A stretch of 64,000 nt of DNA from Arachnopeziza araneosa. Taxonomy: Eukaryota > Ascomycota > Leotiomycetes > Helotiales > Arachnopezizaceae. How positions within the stretch are numbered: the first letter of the stretch is position 1; every line of letters begins with the position of its first letter. Under the pieces are notes generated by a model, which saw only the letters and a list, made by a program, of their open reading frames with translations, did not search any database and had not been told where the DNA came from. The DNA is taken from the NCBI GenBank assembly GCA_003988855.1, contig QYAI01000004.1, positions 434,001 to 498,000 of the forward strand, given 5' to 3'. This document shows, one piece after another, positions 34,101 to 44,588 of this stretch. The position numbers and the translations under genes are program-made.

Positions 34101-36868
34101 AGGGAGGCTGCCATTGCACACGATTAATATGATGGACTAAAATACAAGAAAGAAGAACTGTCTTTAATGAATAAACCAGAAACCATGGACTAAGAGACGA
34201 TAAGACATGAGCAAGACTTGAAGTGTCGAAAGATAACTTTGAAATGCTTGGCTCCGCAAACTTGGCGAGAAACACGAATCTTGCGTTGAACACCGTAAAG
34301 ATACATTATTTCCGCCGGAAGGGCGGATCGTAGAAGGTAGAGTTATGAAGGATTTAAGCTTATTTTAATATGGTGAGATGGAGCAGCAGGCATAATTAAA
34401 GTTTATGTATTTGCCGAGATTTTTAGCATAGTAGAAAAGGTTAACGAAGAATGGATGTGAAGATAAAAAACTTGTACTTAGGATCCTGACAAAGAATTTC
34501 TCCCGATTATGTTTGTACAGGTCTCAATCTTGAACGTATGCATCTCAGTTGCGCTGCCTTCTATACCCGAATAGGAAAATGGAAAGTCGGAGGTACTCCA
34601 TTTTTGGAAACTGAAACAAACCTGTACACTCAGAAGAACTTCTTGTCTCAATAGCAAAAGCAAAAGAGCATGCTTAGATGATGCATACACAAATAGTGCT
34701 CGGAGTCTTCCACGATAGGATCCACCTCTCTCCACCTAAAGTTAGCATGCAGCCTTGCGGCATGGGCTATTTGGTTTCATTGGAAGGCTACTAATGACGA
34801 GAGTTGGCGATGGTTGTAAGGTGCCGAGATTCATAAACCTAAAGCGTCTTGAGCCTTCATCAGCCTTACCTTGATAGATTCTCTCTCCTTCAGCGTTGAG
34901 GTCCTCGGTAGGATTCCAATATCAGAAGGGATGGGAGCCTTGACTGCTTACGTGAAAGGGTGGGATGCTGCGCTAATCTTCGTGTTGTCGCAAAGAAGCC
35001 ACTCCATGATAAGCCGCTGCTGATGGCTAGAGCATTTGGACCTTCATTTTGTCATTCTTCTCTTCATGTTCTTTGCCGCGGAGGTGACAGAAATCTGCAA
35101 ACCCCTCGGTCTTGCTTATCAGCCTCAACGCATGCTCTCGATTTCCAAGATCTTGTTCCACTGATTGACATGTGATGACGGTAAGCGTTTCTCTGCGGCC
35201 CAGCTTCAACGCCTGACCACCAAACAAGTCCGTTTTTCTTATCACACTTAATTGGAGTGCGGGGTGATAGAGTTTCTCATTGAATGGGGCGCAGAACAGG
35301 ATCCTGGAGAAAGTAATAAATAATGGCAGGGAGCCAATCTATTAGTGACCTTCGACATGGATCCTGCTGACGCTTGGCGTTTGCGCCCGAGAGGGCAAAG
35401 GAGAGAAATGAGGGTTCCTCGGTCAAAAACACAGAGGTAACAGCCGAGCTGTCACAGTGTCGCGGTGTCGCATTTCTGGAAAATGGAATATCTGTCATGT
35501 TCGTTCGAGCCAAGGGAGTATTGTTGTGGCGTTAGGCAGCCCGCGGCATTCGATACTCGCAGTCTCATTTGAGGCTGGGCCTGGATTTCTGCCGGCCATC
35601 ACGGGCCCCTGATTGGCGCAGAGCAATGACTCACGGTCACCGAGTAGGGATTGGATGCTTGGATGCATTGCGATGCAGTTGTGCATCAACCTCAAAATCC
35701 TCAGCCTTCTCCTGAATGCGCGGGCCTGTGTCGCAAGGCTTTTTGACGGGTCTGCAATGGGACCGGCGGGCAGCAAAGAAAGGATGGGCAGTTACTTTCT
35801 TTGTTCGGAGGCTGGTCAGTCGTTCGTTCGTGTTGTTGCGCGGCTTCGTTCGGCTTGGGCAAGGGAGCAGCTTTTCCTTTGTTGGAGCCAGGGGAGGGGG
35901 GGCGGCGGTGATTGTGGCAGCGCCACATTCTCAGCGCATGAGATGTTGCGGATTTTGCGTGCTCTGGTTGTGGGACTTGGGTACGAGTCTGGCTGAGATG
36001 TGAACGTATAAAGCGATGGCAGAGAATCATCGATGCGGAATAATGTCCAAGGTGTTGTGGTTGTTGTTGTTGTTCGCGGGATGAATGAAATGATGCACAG
36101 AGCCTTCTCCTTTTCTCAGGGGGTTTCAAAGCGTCGCATCGGCGCAATCATTGGCCGATAAAGAATCAATGGCGTGCAAAAAGTGGAGCCCCTGGACACT
36201 GGATGCCTGACAGCAGCCTTGTTGGTGAGGCCGCCAGCCCAGCCTCGGAATACAAATAGGCGGCTTCCCCCAAGCCCAAATTTCTCGTAGTTCTGGGCAC
36301 AAGCGAGTTTGCCATCATCACCATCAAAACAACTCCCACCTCTCGTCATCAAACCGCCTTCATCACCGTCTTCGCAACGAGTGTGCACAGATCATAGTGC
36401 CCTACTCAATACATTCATTGAATTAGGTGAATTGCGCGACCTTGAATTCGGTCGGTCGGCTCGGTCTGTTTTAGGAGGCCGGTTGTTCAGGTGCTTTGCG
36501 ACCAACTCAAATCTTCGAAGCTTCGTCGCAACGAGTGGTGCACGGAAAGAAGCACTCCAAGTTTATTCTCACATACATAATCTCCTCGGCGCCAGATCAA
36601 CAGATCCAGCCCGAATTATCTTCGTCGAGCAGCGACTGTAGGGGAGACATTGAGTTGTTCTTCTCCCACAAACGGTACGACTATTCCACTCGACAAACAA
36701 ACACCTTCAAACCCCTTCACCTTCCTCTGCATACTCACACCTTCGATTCGAGTCGCGAAAACCGACGCTCGATCGATCGTCCATAGATTCCACCCTCTGA
36801 CATCATCTCCCTTAGATTTGCTCTCTACTCTCTATCTACATCCTCGCGAAGCAATCAACTTCTTCAAT
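31172..36868. other. Gene-poor region of 5.7 kb
   Basis: Apart from the promoter of the secreted protein gene and that of TBP at the right end, no gene, RNA gene or intact mobile element is recognised. 31.7-34.7 kb is AT-rich, with short isolated frames (for example 33139-33333 and 33603-33806) lacking domains. 34.9-36.3 kb is richer in GC and probably holds the TBP upstream region. There are no long terminal repeats or inverted repeats that I can see by eye. Confidence 0.55.
31314..31319 (-). promoter_or_regulatory. TATA box of the small secreted protein gene
   Basis: TATAAG read on the minus strand (in GTATAAGAG), 143 bases before the ATG at 31171. This would give a leader of about 110 nt. 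It supports a real promoter but is only a motif match. Confidence 0.4.
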
Positions 36869-37813
36869 ATGGATCAGATTCAAACACACCCTTCCAACGC
36901 CGCCCAGGCAAAGACCTTCATCGCACCCGGCTCGCTATCATTCCCAGGTGGTGCTGGTGAACTGACGCCACCTTCATCGGAGGCCGATAAGCAAAATGGT
37001 CAGAGAAATGGGCAGATGAATGGGAGTCAACAGCATGGTGCTCAAGGCCAGAATGGTAGTGGGGTGACTCCTGCGACACCTGCTGCGACTCCTGGCGCAA
37101 CTCAGGGAGTGAGTGGTATTGTACCTACCTTGCAGTATGTATAACCCTTTGAGCCTCACCTTAAAACTTGAGGCTTATCTTGCATGTAAAGAAATATCGT
37201 TGCCACGGTCAATCTTGATTGCCGTTTGGACCTCAAGACGATCGCCCTGCATGCGAGAAACGCTGAATATAACCCAAAGGTACTGCTGACGCTAGGCTTT
37301 ACTGTACTTTCTTGTTGCTAACATATCTAGCGTTTCGCTGCTGTCATCATGCGTATTCGTGAACCTAAGACTACTGCGTTGATCTTTGCCTCGGGAAAGA
37401 TGGTTGTGACCGGCGCGAAGTCAGAGGACGATTCGAAGCTTGCGTCACGCAAATATGCTCGCATTATTCAAAAACTCGGCTTCAACGCAAAGTTCACCGA
37501 CTTCAAGATCCAAAATATTGTCGGCTCTTGCGACATCAAGTTCCCAATTCGTCTAGAAGGTCTTGCCTCACGCCATCACAATTTCAGCTCTTATGAACCT
37601 GAGTTGTTTCCTGGTCTTATCTACAGAATGATCAAGCCTAAGATCGTACTCCTCATTTTCGTCAGCGGCAAGATTGTCTTGACCGGCGCGAAAGTACGAG
37701 AAGAGATCTATCAAGCCTTCGAGATGATTTACCCTGTCCTGCAAGGTATATTCTATTACATGCCTCTGTCCTCCATCACTGCTAATCAATTTCCAGATTT
37801 CAAGAAAGTCTGA
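36869..37813 (+). CDS. TATA-binding protein (TBP), 4 exons
   Basis: Exons 36869-37134, 37192-37279, 37331-37745 and 37797-37813 give 261 residues. TBP nucleates transcription initiation by all three nuclear RNA polymerases. The N-terminal 88 residues are Gln/Gly/Pro/Thr-rich and variable. The core is the classic two-fold saddle: [49 protein letters not shown], then the second repeat [39 protein letters not shown] and GKIVLTGAK. The DNA-intercalating Phe positions are kept. The last coding exon is only 17 nt and completes QDFKKV. A long leader rich in pyrimidines precedes the ATG. The assignment is beyond doubt. Confidence 0.98.
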
Positions 37814-38493
37814 TCTGGCTATGCCATGATCTGCATCAGCGGTTTGATCATTCGCCATTCTTTCACCGCGATGTATCACCACCTCACATCCCAAACTTGT
37901 AAAAGTATTTGTTGTTTACGATTTCACGAACCTTTTCTCAAAAGCTGTCGCATCTGGTTAGCGAACCAGTTAGACACTTCATCCTGTCTGGCTGGCAGCT
38001 ACCATTTGCCTTCCGTCATCATTGCATTGCACCGGCGCACACAGGGGGACAGAGTCAAGAAGAGGGCTCTATTACATTTGGTCTTTTAGCATGTTTGCCA
38101 TTCAAGAACATAGATTGCACACTCCATATTGCGATGGCATTGTGCGCAGGTCGAAGATGCCGTCTTCATAATTGCTTCTCACCAGAGGGTTATTACTCAC
38201 TGGTCAATTACTTCTGCTGCGGCGCAGAGGGTTAGGAGGGGATGGATGGGTGGGATATGCGAGATTTGCATTTGAGGCTGACGCTGTCAAGCTGAGAAGT
38301 AGAATACGGCTTCGGTTTTTCGTCGTGAGTGTGGGCTGTTGCACACTGGCTTTTTAGTAGTGGATGGATGCTTCTCTTCTTTCCTGCGAACGATCATACA
38401 GAGTGCTAGGGTGGTCCCGAATTGCTTCTCGTTGAGATAGATTAATTCAACACGATAGATAATATCTTAAATTTCTATGATTACTACGTGACT
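37814..38493. other. Intergenic, convergent 3' region
   Basis: Between TBP and the convergent FAD oxidase; no gene is recognised. Frames at 37826-38235 overlap one another and have no domain. Confidence 0.6.
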
Positions 38494-39813
38494 CTATAAC
38501 TTACTCCTCTTCTTTAACTCCTCATCTAATACCAACTCAGGTCTTCCACCTCGACTGCCATCTTCTGTAACTACTATATCTACAACCCTTTCAGGCCAAG
38601 CCCACTTCTCTTTAAACTCAACTGGACATCTTCTCTCCACACAGTCCACGACTTTCTCTCCAATAACTGGCAGGAACTTATACGCATGTCCGCTACCTCC
38701 TGTAGCCAGAAACAAACCCTCTACTTCTGGATGATAATCAATGAGAAAATCCCCCTTTGGCGTATCTGTATACCAACACAACCTTGTCTTCGTAAACGCT
38801 CTATCCCCCAAACTGGGGATCATCTCCCTCAGCGCCCGTCTGCAGTCCTCTTCACCTTCAGCTGGGATCCAGAGGTTCGGATCATCTTGAAGGGTTCGCG
38901 GTAAGCTGGTTGTGATACTTTTGGATGGGTTGAAGGGGGCAGGAATCGGAAGAGGGTTGATATAGCCGTAGCCGTGGCGCGCTATTTTGAGGATGTTGTC
39001 GCGTGGCGGGATGATGAAGAGTCCACTGCTCATGTTGAGGAGGACGGGCATTTTGCCTAACTTTTCCTGCTCTGCGGTAGAGAGAGGGAGATAGCATAGC
39101 ACTTGTCCCGTAGCTTGCGCTCTGCCTTGGAGGTTCACAAACTTGGGACTCCACGCCCCAGCTGCCAGGATTGTAAGATCTGCCTCTAGAGTCTCTCCGC
39201 TCTTCAATTTCGCGCCAATGATCTTTGCGCCTGTATTCACCAATTTGGTTACTTCTGCAGTGAGGAAGTTGACTCGTCCTGTTGCATCAACCTTCCGTCT
39301 AAGCCATACCATTGCGCCTTCTGCATCGGCCCATCCAGAGCGCCGATTTAGATACCCCCAATCACCGCTGCCACCTCCAGTGCCAACAGCAGCATCAATA
39401 TCTCTCCTACTGTTCAACTTTTTCAAAGCATTGTTGTCTCCACTCTGCCTGCTCAAAGCCGTCACATTTTCAAGACTGGCGCGGACGTACTCTTCCTTTC
39501 CTTTATCACAAACAAGGACAAGCCCAGACTCTGAGTAAACCCCTGGGCCCCCGAATCCTGCACGCCATGATTCTTGGGCGAGAGAAGCTAGAGAGGCGTA
39601 GGCAGAATCGTGGTAGTCGGCGCGGATGATGCGAGAGCTGTCAATGGAGCTGCTATCTGAGGGAGGGAATGGAGAACGATCAATGAGTGTGATAGTTGTG
39701 TTTCGATATAAGGCACGTTGGGTGAGAGTGTAGGCTGTTGAAAGGCCGAAAACGCCTGAACCTAGAATAAGTATTGACTTGGGAGGAGTCTTGGCTTTTA
39801 TATTTGAGTCCAT
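38494..39813 (-). CDS. FAD-dependent amine/amino acid oxidase (DAO family), peroxisomal
   Basis: A single exon encodes 439 residues. The dinucleotide-binding motif LGSGVFGLSTAY sits at about residues 17-28, followed by an acidic strand end (TLIDRSPF). TILAAGAWSPKFV and the C-terminal FLATGGSGHAYKFLPVIGE are hallmarks of the sarcosine oxidase / L-pipecolate oxidase / fructosyl amino acid oxidase group, and CWYTDTPKGDFLIDYHP is typical of that group's substrate domain. The reaction would be oxidation of a secondary amine or N-substituted amino acid to an imine with H2O2 release. The C-terminus is RSKL, a canonical type 1 peroxisome signal. Which amine is used cannot be told; saccharopine or pipecolate oxidases are alternatives. 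It diverges from the SR140-like gene over a 362-base shared upstream region. Confidence 0.92.
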   Translation of the reverse strand: MDSNIKAKTPPKSILILGSGVFGLSTAYTLTQRALYRNTTITLIDRSPFPPSDSSSIDSSRIIRADYHDSAYASLASLAQESWRAGFGGPGVYSESGLVLVCDKGKEEYVRASLENVTALSRQSGDNNALKKLNSRRDIDAAVGTGGGSGDWGYLNRRSGWADAEGAMVWLRRKVDATGRVNFLTAEVTKLVNTGAKIIGAKLKSGETLEADLTILAAGAWSPKFVNLQGRAQATGQVLCYLPLSTAEQEKLGKMPVLLNMSSGLFIIPPRDNILKIARHGYGYINPLPIPAPFNPSKSITTSLPRTLQDDPNLWIPAEGEEDCRRALREMIPSLGDRAFTKTRLCWYTDTPKGDFLIDYHPEVEGLFLATGGSGHAYKFLPVIGEKVVDCVERRCPVEFKEKWAWPERVVDIVVTEDGSRGGRPELVLDEELKKRSKL

Positions 39814-40175
39814 ATTGTAAAGCAGATATAGAGGAAAGGAGGAAAAGCTAGATGGTCCTAAGAAAAAACCAAAGAAAAGAGGAAGTTGATAGTGAATATA
39901 TATACAAGAAGGAAAAATTTCAACAACTTGAGAAAATGTGATGACTGTGAAACTTCACATAGCAACAAAGGTGGGGTTACGTCGTCAAGAAAAGGGTCTT
40001 TGAAAGGCGTTGGTGTTGTCATTTCGGGTCTAAGCTTAGCGCATCTACAAGTCACCAACTCCAAGCGGAATTGAGGCCGAGAAATCACTCGCGAACCGCG
40101 ACGTTAAGCACAGTATCTGTTCAACCTCCTTCACGCTCAATACCTCATCCAATCCTATCCTGCGATTATGCAATA
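39814..40175. other. Divergent 362-base promoter region
   Basis: Separates the start codons of the FAD oxidase and the SR140-like gene, so both promoters must fit here. No distinct element stands out. Confidence 0.5.
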
Positions 40176-42554
40176 ATGGCAGGCCCAGACAGGAAGCTTG
40201 CCGAGTTCCCTGATGTAGAAAACAAGCTTCACGCACCTACTAAAAAGTCACTTTTCGAGCGCCAAAAGGCAGAAGCAGAGGCTAAACGTCTGCGGGAAGA
40301 AGCGGAAACCCAGGCAGTGTTAGAGGACTTTGTTAAATCCTTTGATGATGACGATGAAGATGGCCCGGCAGGATATGGGAGGGGATCTGGACCTGGAGGA
40401 TTCAGTGGTGGACCACCAAGGAGACATTTTGCGCCGACTGGGCCCGCTATTGGCAGAGGGTTTGGAGGAGAGAGAGGAGAGAGAGGAGGTAGAGGCAGCG
40501 GCCCAGGGAGCTTGGGGCCTCCTCCGCAAGCGTTAGGCAGGAAGAGGACTTTTGAGGGCTTTCAACAACAGCAGAGGGATATTAGGAGGGACGATAGAGG
40601 AGTGTTGGCCTTCGACGACTATGAACAAGATGTGAGATCAGCAAAAAGAGCCCTTAACATTTCCGACGATGAAGATGAGAGCGGACAGAGACATGACAGA
40701 GAAGAAGAGAGGGTGGTGCCAAAACCGACCTTGAGATTGGCTTCTCTGCCGCCAGGGACATCGCCTGCTGTTATCAAGGCATTACTTCCACCGAACCTGA
40801 CGGTGGATGCTGTTAAGATAATACCTCCGACTGGGCCAGGTGTTCATACAGAGAGAAAATCCATATCCGCGATTGTAACGCTGGCTAAGGATACTCCAGC
40901 AAACGACATCGACACAACAGTCAATACTTTACAGAACAGATATCTAGGCTACGGATTTTATCTCAACCTCCACCGACATCTATCTTCGGCAGCAATCTCA
41001 AGCTCTACTCCAGTACCAACTTTAGGGACCGGTTTAGTTTCTCAGCCCTTCGGTGCAAAAGCTGTCGATGTTGCAGCGGCTACTCGAGGACACGCTCCAC
41101 CTCCTCATCAAGGGAAGTTTGCGCCTCCCACTTCCTACGCACCAGCCAGTCAACAATCTAATCGCAGTGGCCCACTGCTGCATGTCCCAGTTCGAGCACC
41201 GAGAGATATTAAAGAGCTAAAACTTATCCACAAAGTTATTGAATCTCTGCTCACCCATGGTCCAGAATTCGAAGCTCTGCTCATGAGCCGACCGGATGTT
41301 CAGCAGGAAGATAAATGGGCTTGGATCTGGGACGCTCGAAGCTCAGGCGGTATCTGGTATCGCTGGCGCTTATGGGAAGTCCTCACAGGCTCTCAAACCC
41401 GCCGCGGGCAAGGTAAGTATCTTCCTCTTTTTGAGGGCTCGTCTGCGTGGAAGTCGCCGGATCAACCGTTGGCATATGAATACACCACCCGTTTAGATGA
41501 ATTTATATCCGATTCAGAATACAACTCATCAGATGAAGAGGATTCAGGAGATGAGGGAGCTAGGCGGCAACATCATCATGGAGGCGTGCCACCAGACCCA
41601 AGCACCTTAGTTGACGACGGAAAAGCCTATCTTAATCCTCTAGAGAAAGCTAAACTTACCCATTTACTAGCTCGCTTGCCTACCACAACAGGCAAGCTGC
41701 GCAAAGGCGACGTAGCACGTGTAACAGCGTTTGCTATATCTCATGCAGGTAGAGGAGCTGACGAAGTTGTTGCAATGATCATCTCTAACATTGAGAAACC
41801 ATTTGCATATACCTCTGCCAATCCCGACCGTAAAAGAGAAGGAAACACAAGCGGTAGTGATGCTGGAGAAGATGAGGACGAGGACACATCATCTGCATCA
41901 TTAATAGGTGTTTATCTAATTAGCGATATCTTATCCTCTTCATCTACTAGCGGAGTGAGACACGCATGGCGATATCGGCAACTATTCGAGGCCGCACTGA
42001 AGCAACGCCAGGTGTTTGAAGGTCTGGGTAGAATGGAGCGGAAGATGAACTGGGGTCGGCTGCGGGCCGAGAAGTGGAAGAGAAGTGTCGAAAACGTCTT
42101 ACGACTATGGGAAGGCTGGTGCGTTTTCCCTCAACAAGGCCAAGAATGGTTCGCAAGCGTATTCGACAAGCCACCTTTGACTCTTAAAGAGCAGAAAGAA
42201 GCACAGAGGAAGGAAGAGGAAGAAAGAGACAAAGGAAAAGAGAAGAGTAGATGGAAGGCGGTGGAGGTAGCCCCTAAAGAAATGGCTGCCGAGGACGAAG
42301 ATATGGATGGTGAGCCGATGGTGGAAGATGAGGATGTGGATGGTGAGCCTATGGCTGAAGACGCAAATGAGGATGTGGATGGTGTGCCTATGGAAGAGGA
42401 TGATCTAGAAGGGGAGCCAATGGATGAAGATCCTGCACCTCCTGAGCCTGCTAAGGAAGTGACTACAGAGGTTAGGACGGAAACAGCTCCTACGCTGAGA
42501 AGGCAAAGACCTAAAGCTGTGGATATGTTTGCTGACTCTGATGACGAGAGTTAG
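40176..42554 (+). CDS. U2-associated SR140-like splicing protein (SURP + CID)
   Basis: A single exon of 792 residues from the first ATG in frame (MAGPDRKLAEF). The N-terminus has a charged coiled coil and a Gly/Arg-rich region. Residues about 190-275 look like a degenerate RRM (TLRLASLPPGTSPAVIKALL, then NRYLGYGFYLNL). A SURP module follows at about 345-400 (LKLIHKVIESLLTHGPEFEALL, then WYRWRLWEVL). Then comes a CTD-interacting (CID/ENTH-type) domain at about 480-670 (YLNPLEKAKLTHLLARLPTT, VARVTAFAISHAGRGADEVV). The acidic tail repeats (D/E)GEPM about four times. RRM-SURP-CID order is that of human U2SURP/SR140, a U2 snRNP-associated protein. The Gly/Arg region and tail are species-variable. 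Paired divergently with the FAD oxidase. Confidence 0.88.
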   Translation: MAGPDRKLAEFPDVENKLHAPTKKSLFERQKAEAEAKRLREEAETQAVLEDFVKSFDDDDEDGPAGYGRGSGPGGFSGGPPRRHFAPTGPAIGRGFGGERGERGGRGSGPGSLGPPPQALGRKRTFEGFQQQQRDIRRDDRGVLAFDDYEQDVRSAKRALNISDDEDESGQRHDREEERVVPKPTLRLASLPPGTSPAVIKALLPPNLTVDAVKIIPPTGPGVHTERKSISAIVTLAKDTPANDIDTTVNTLQNRYLGYGFYLNLHRHLSSAAISSSTPVPTLGTGLVSQPFGAKAVDVAAATRGHAPPPHQGKFAPPTSYAPASQQSNRSGPLLHVPVRAPRDIKELKLIHKVIESLLTHGPEFEALLMSRPDVQQEDKWAWIWDARSSGGIWYRWRLWEVLTGSQTRRGQGKYLPLFEGSSAWKSPDQPLAYEYTTRLDEFISDSEYNSSDEEDSGDEGARRQHHHGGVPPDPSTLVDDGKAYLNPLEKAKLTHLLARLPTTTGKLRKGDVARVTAFAISHAGRGADEVVAMIISNIEKPFAYTSANPDRKREGNTSGSDAGEDEDEDTSSASLIGVYLISDILSSSSTSGVRHAWRYRQLFEAALKQRQVFEGLGRMERKMNWGRLRAEKWKRSVENVLRLWEGWCVFPQQGQEWFASVFDKPPLTLKEQKEAQRKEEEERDKGKEKSRWKAVEVAPKEMAAEDEDMDGEPMVEDEDVDGEPMAEDANEDVDGVPMEEDDLEGEPMDEDPAPPEPAKEVTTEVRTETAPTLRRQRPKAVDMFADSDDES

Positions 42555-42811
42555 GATTTGTATCTGTGTAGAAATATAAGCGACGTGATTCTTGATGAAG
42601 ATTCCCTATTTCGTTCCAAATCCCCTTGATTTTGGAATTGTGAACCAAAATCTACCTCAAATATTGAACTCGAATAATAATATGAACAGCCTTAACAAAG
42701 TTTACCTGATCTCTCATTTCAATTTTCTAGTTAAAACAATATTCTCCTAGATGATTACCTCCATGCCTTTGGGTATCAAAAAATTTCTACATTTGTCAGC
42801 AGCCAAGTCAT

Positions 42812-44083
42812 CTACGAACTCCCATGTCTCCCCCCTCTCGACCTCCTCCTAGCAAGTCCACTCCGCTCCCCCGCCTCACTAAAACTTGTCCCCATTCCTG
42901 AGTCCGTTTTAGTACCAGTTTTCAATCCCTCCTCCTCATCCTCATCATCAGCTTCGGCCTTAATATCCTTCTCATCAACCAAATACTCCTCACTGTCTAT
43001 CTCTTCCTCTTTAACATTCGGTACAAATCTTAACGGGGGCTGCCTCCCATAAGTAGGAAACGTTCGCGGCGTATCCGAAAGATCTGGTTCTTCATCTGTG
43101 CCACGTTCTTCTCCCTCTCTCTCGGCTGTGATTACATTATCCTCTTCCTTGATTTGTAGCTCTTTCTTGCCCTTAAACATGGTACTCAATAACCCCCATG
43201 TTAGCGCCGCAAAAATGACCTCGGAAAACCAGAACATAGTTGTGAAAATCACGAATGATATGATTCGATGATTGTACATCAGCCATCTCAGCCCACCAAA
43301 CCGTGCTTTGAAATGTAGTCTCACGTCATATACCTGCACGTCTTGCCCAGCTTGTATCTCGAGTAATGCGTATGCGGGATTGTTCTTCCATCCTCGTTGA
43401 AATACCGTACTTTCGCCCATGGGAATAGAGAGAACTTCCGATTCGGAGCGCAGGTTAAGGAGGTATAATGGTAGGTAAAAGATACGCGAGGAGAGGGACA
43501 CGAGTCGTGAGTTGTAGGTTAGGATACAAGGGCGGCGGGAGGAGAAAAGTATCTGATCTGAAGAAAGGGCGCTAACAGGTGAGGGAGGTTGGAGGAGTGT
43601 GTGGGTGGATTCTTGGGTGTTGGGTAGGATGGGTGTATATGTTGATGGGAGGAGGGAGAGAGAGAGCATGAAATTTCCGCGCTGAAGGTTGGGTGGAGAG
43701 CGCGGAACATGGACAGAGAGTGTGATATCGTAGGGTTGTTGGGCAATGAGCGAAGAGGAGAGTGAAGTTATGCCATATGGGTGAGGGCCGGCACTGATAT
43801 TGGGCTACATTTAGTACTTGTGTGATTAAACCGCAGAAACATACCCGTATTGGAGATGTATTGGTCTTTCAATCCCAATCTTAGGGATATAATTAAGGTA
43901 GAACAACACATATGCCAGTGAAGCCAAACATAACAGTATGCCGGATGCAATCACGAAGAGGAGTGTGTTGAGGTAGGTTTGGCGGGCGGGTTTCGATGTC
44001 GCGATACGAACCGGTCTCATCACAAGATCCTGCATATTTGAGTCAGAGCCATGCCAGAGGAATCCCAAGATTCGACTTGCCAT
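42812..44083 (-). CDS. Seipin (lipid droplet biogenesis), 2 exons
   Basis: Exons 44083-43845 and 43793-42812 give 406 residues. Seipin is an ER membrane protein at ER-lipid droplet contacts that organises triacylglycerol droplet assembly. The first transmembrane segment (TLLFVIASGILLCLASLAYVL) follows a short cytosolic N-terminus. Next are YIPKIGIERPIHLQYG and, across the intron, PHPYGITSLSSSL and YDITLSVHVPRSPPN, the seipin lumenal beta-sandwich, then the second transmembrane segment (ISFVIFTTMFWFSEVIFAAL). The cytosolic tail of about 130 residues is very acidic. The start could instead be the in-frame ATG at 44035 (MQDLVMRPVR), which gives a more usual N-terminus. The intron (GTATGT donor, ATCAG acceptor) fixes the frame of the lumenal domain. 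Confidence 0.9.
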
Positions 44084-44588
44084 GATTGATATCCCCGCCA
44101 AGCGACACACGGTTATTGTTTTTGAAGGTCGGCCAGTTCCTTTCAGTGCGGAATGATGGGAAAGCTCAACAGAAATGACGTCGGGAACCGAGGGAGGCGC
44201 TGACGCCGCCAACCTTTAAATGGAGCCGCAGCGGCTCTCTCATTGCCAATCGTAAAGTTTCAACCTTGGTCTCAGTGTTGATATAAATCTCAAGGTACTT
44301 GTATAGGCAAACAGAAATCTGAGGAGATAAGCATGCACATTCTTCTTACAGGTTGCTGAGTTCGAATACTTGGAAAAGAAAATTTGCATAAGAATTAGGT
44401 TCAAATAATTACAGGATAGCAAATGCAATTCATTCGTTGTCTTGATTCTCATAATATCTACACTTCATACCAAACTCTGACAACATACCCTAATGCATGC
44501 CAAACAAAACACCAATTCAATTACCCAATACGATCATTCTCAAATATGCATACATAAAAATTTCTCCTTCGGCTGGCTAAGACAGAGG
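44084..44588. other. Intergenic
   Basis: About 500 bases between the seipin start and the F-BAR gene end; no feature is recognised. Confidence 0.6.
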
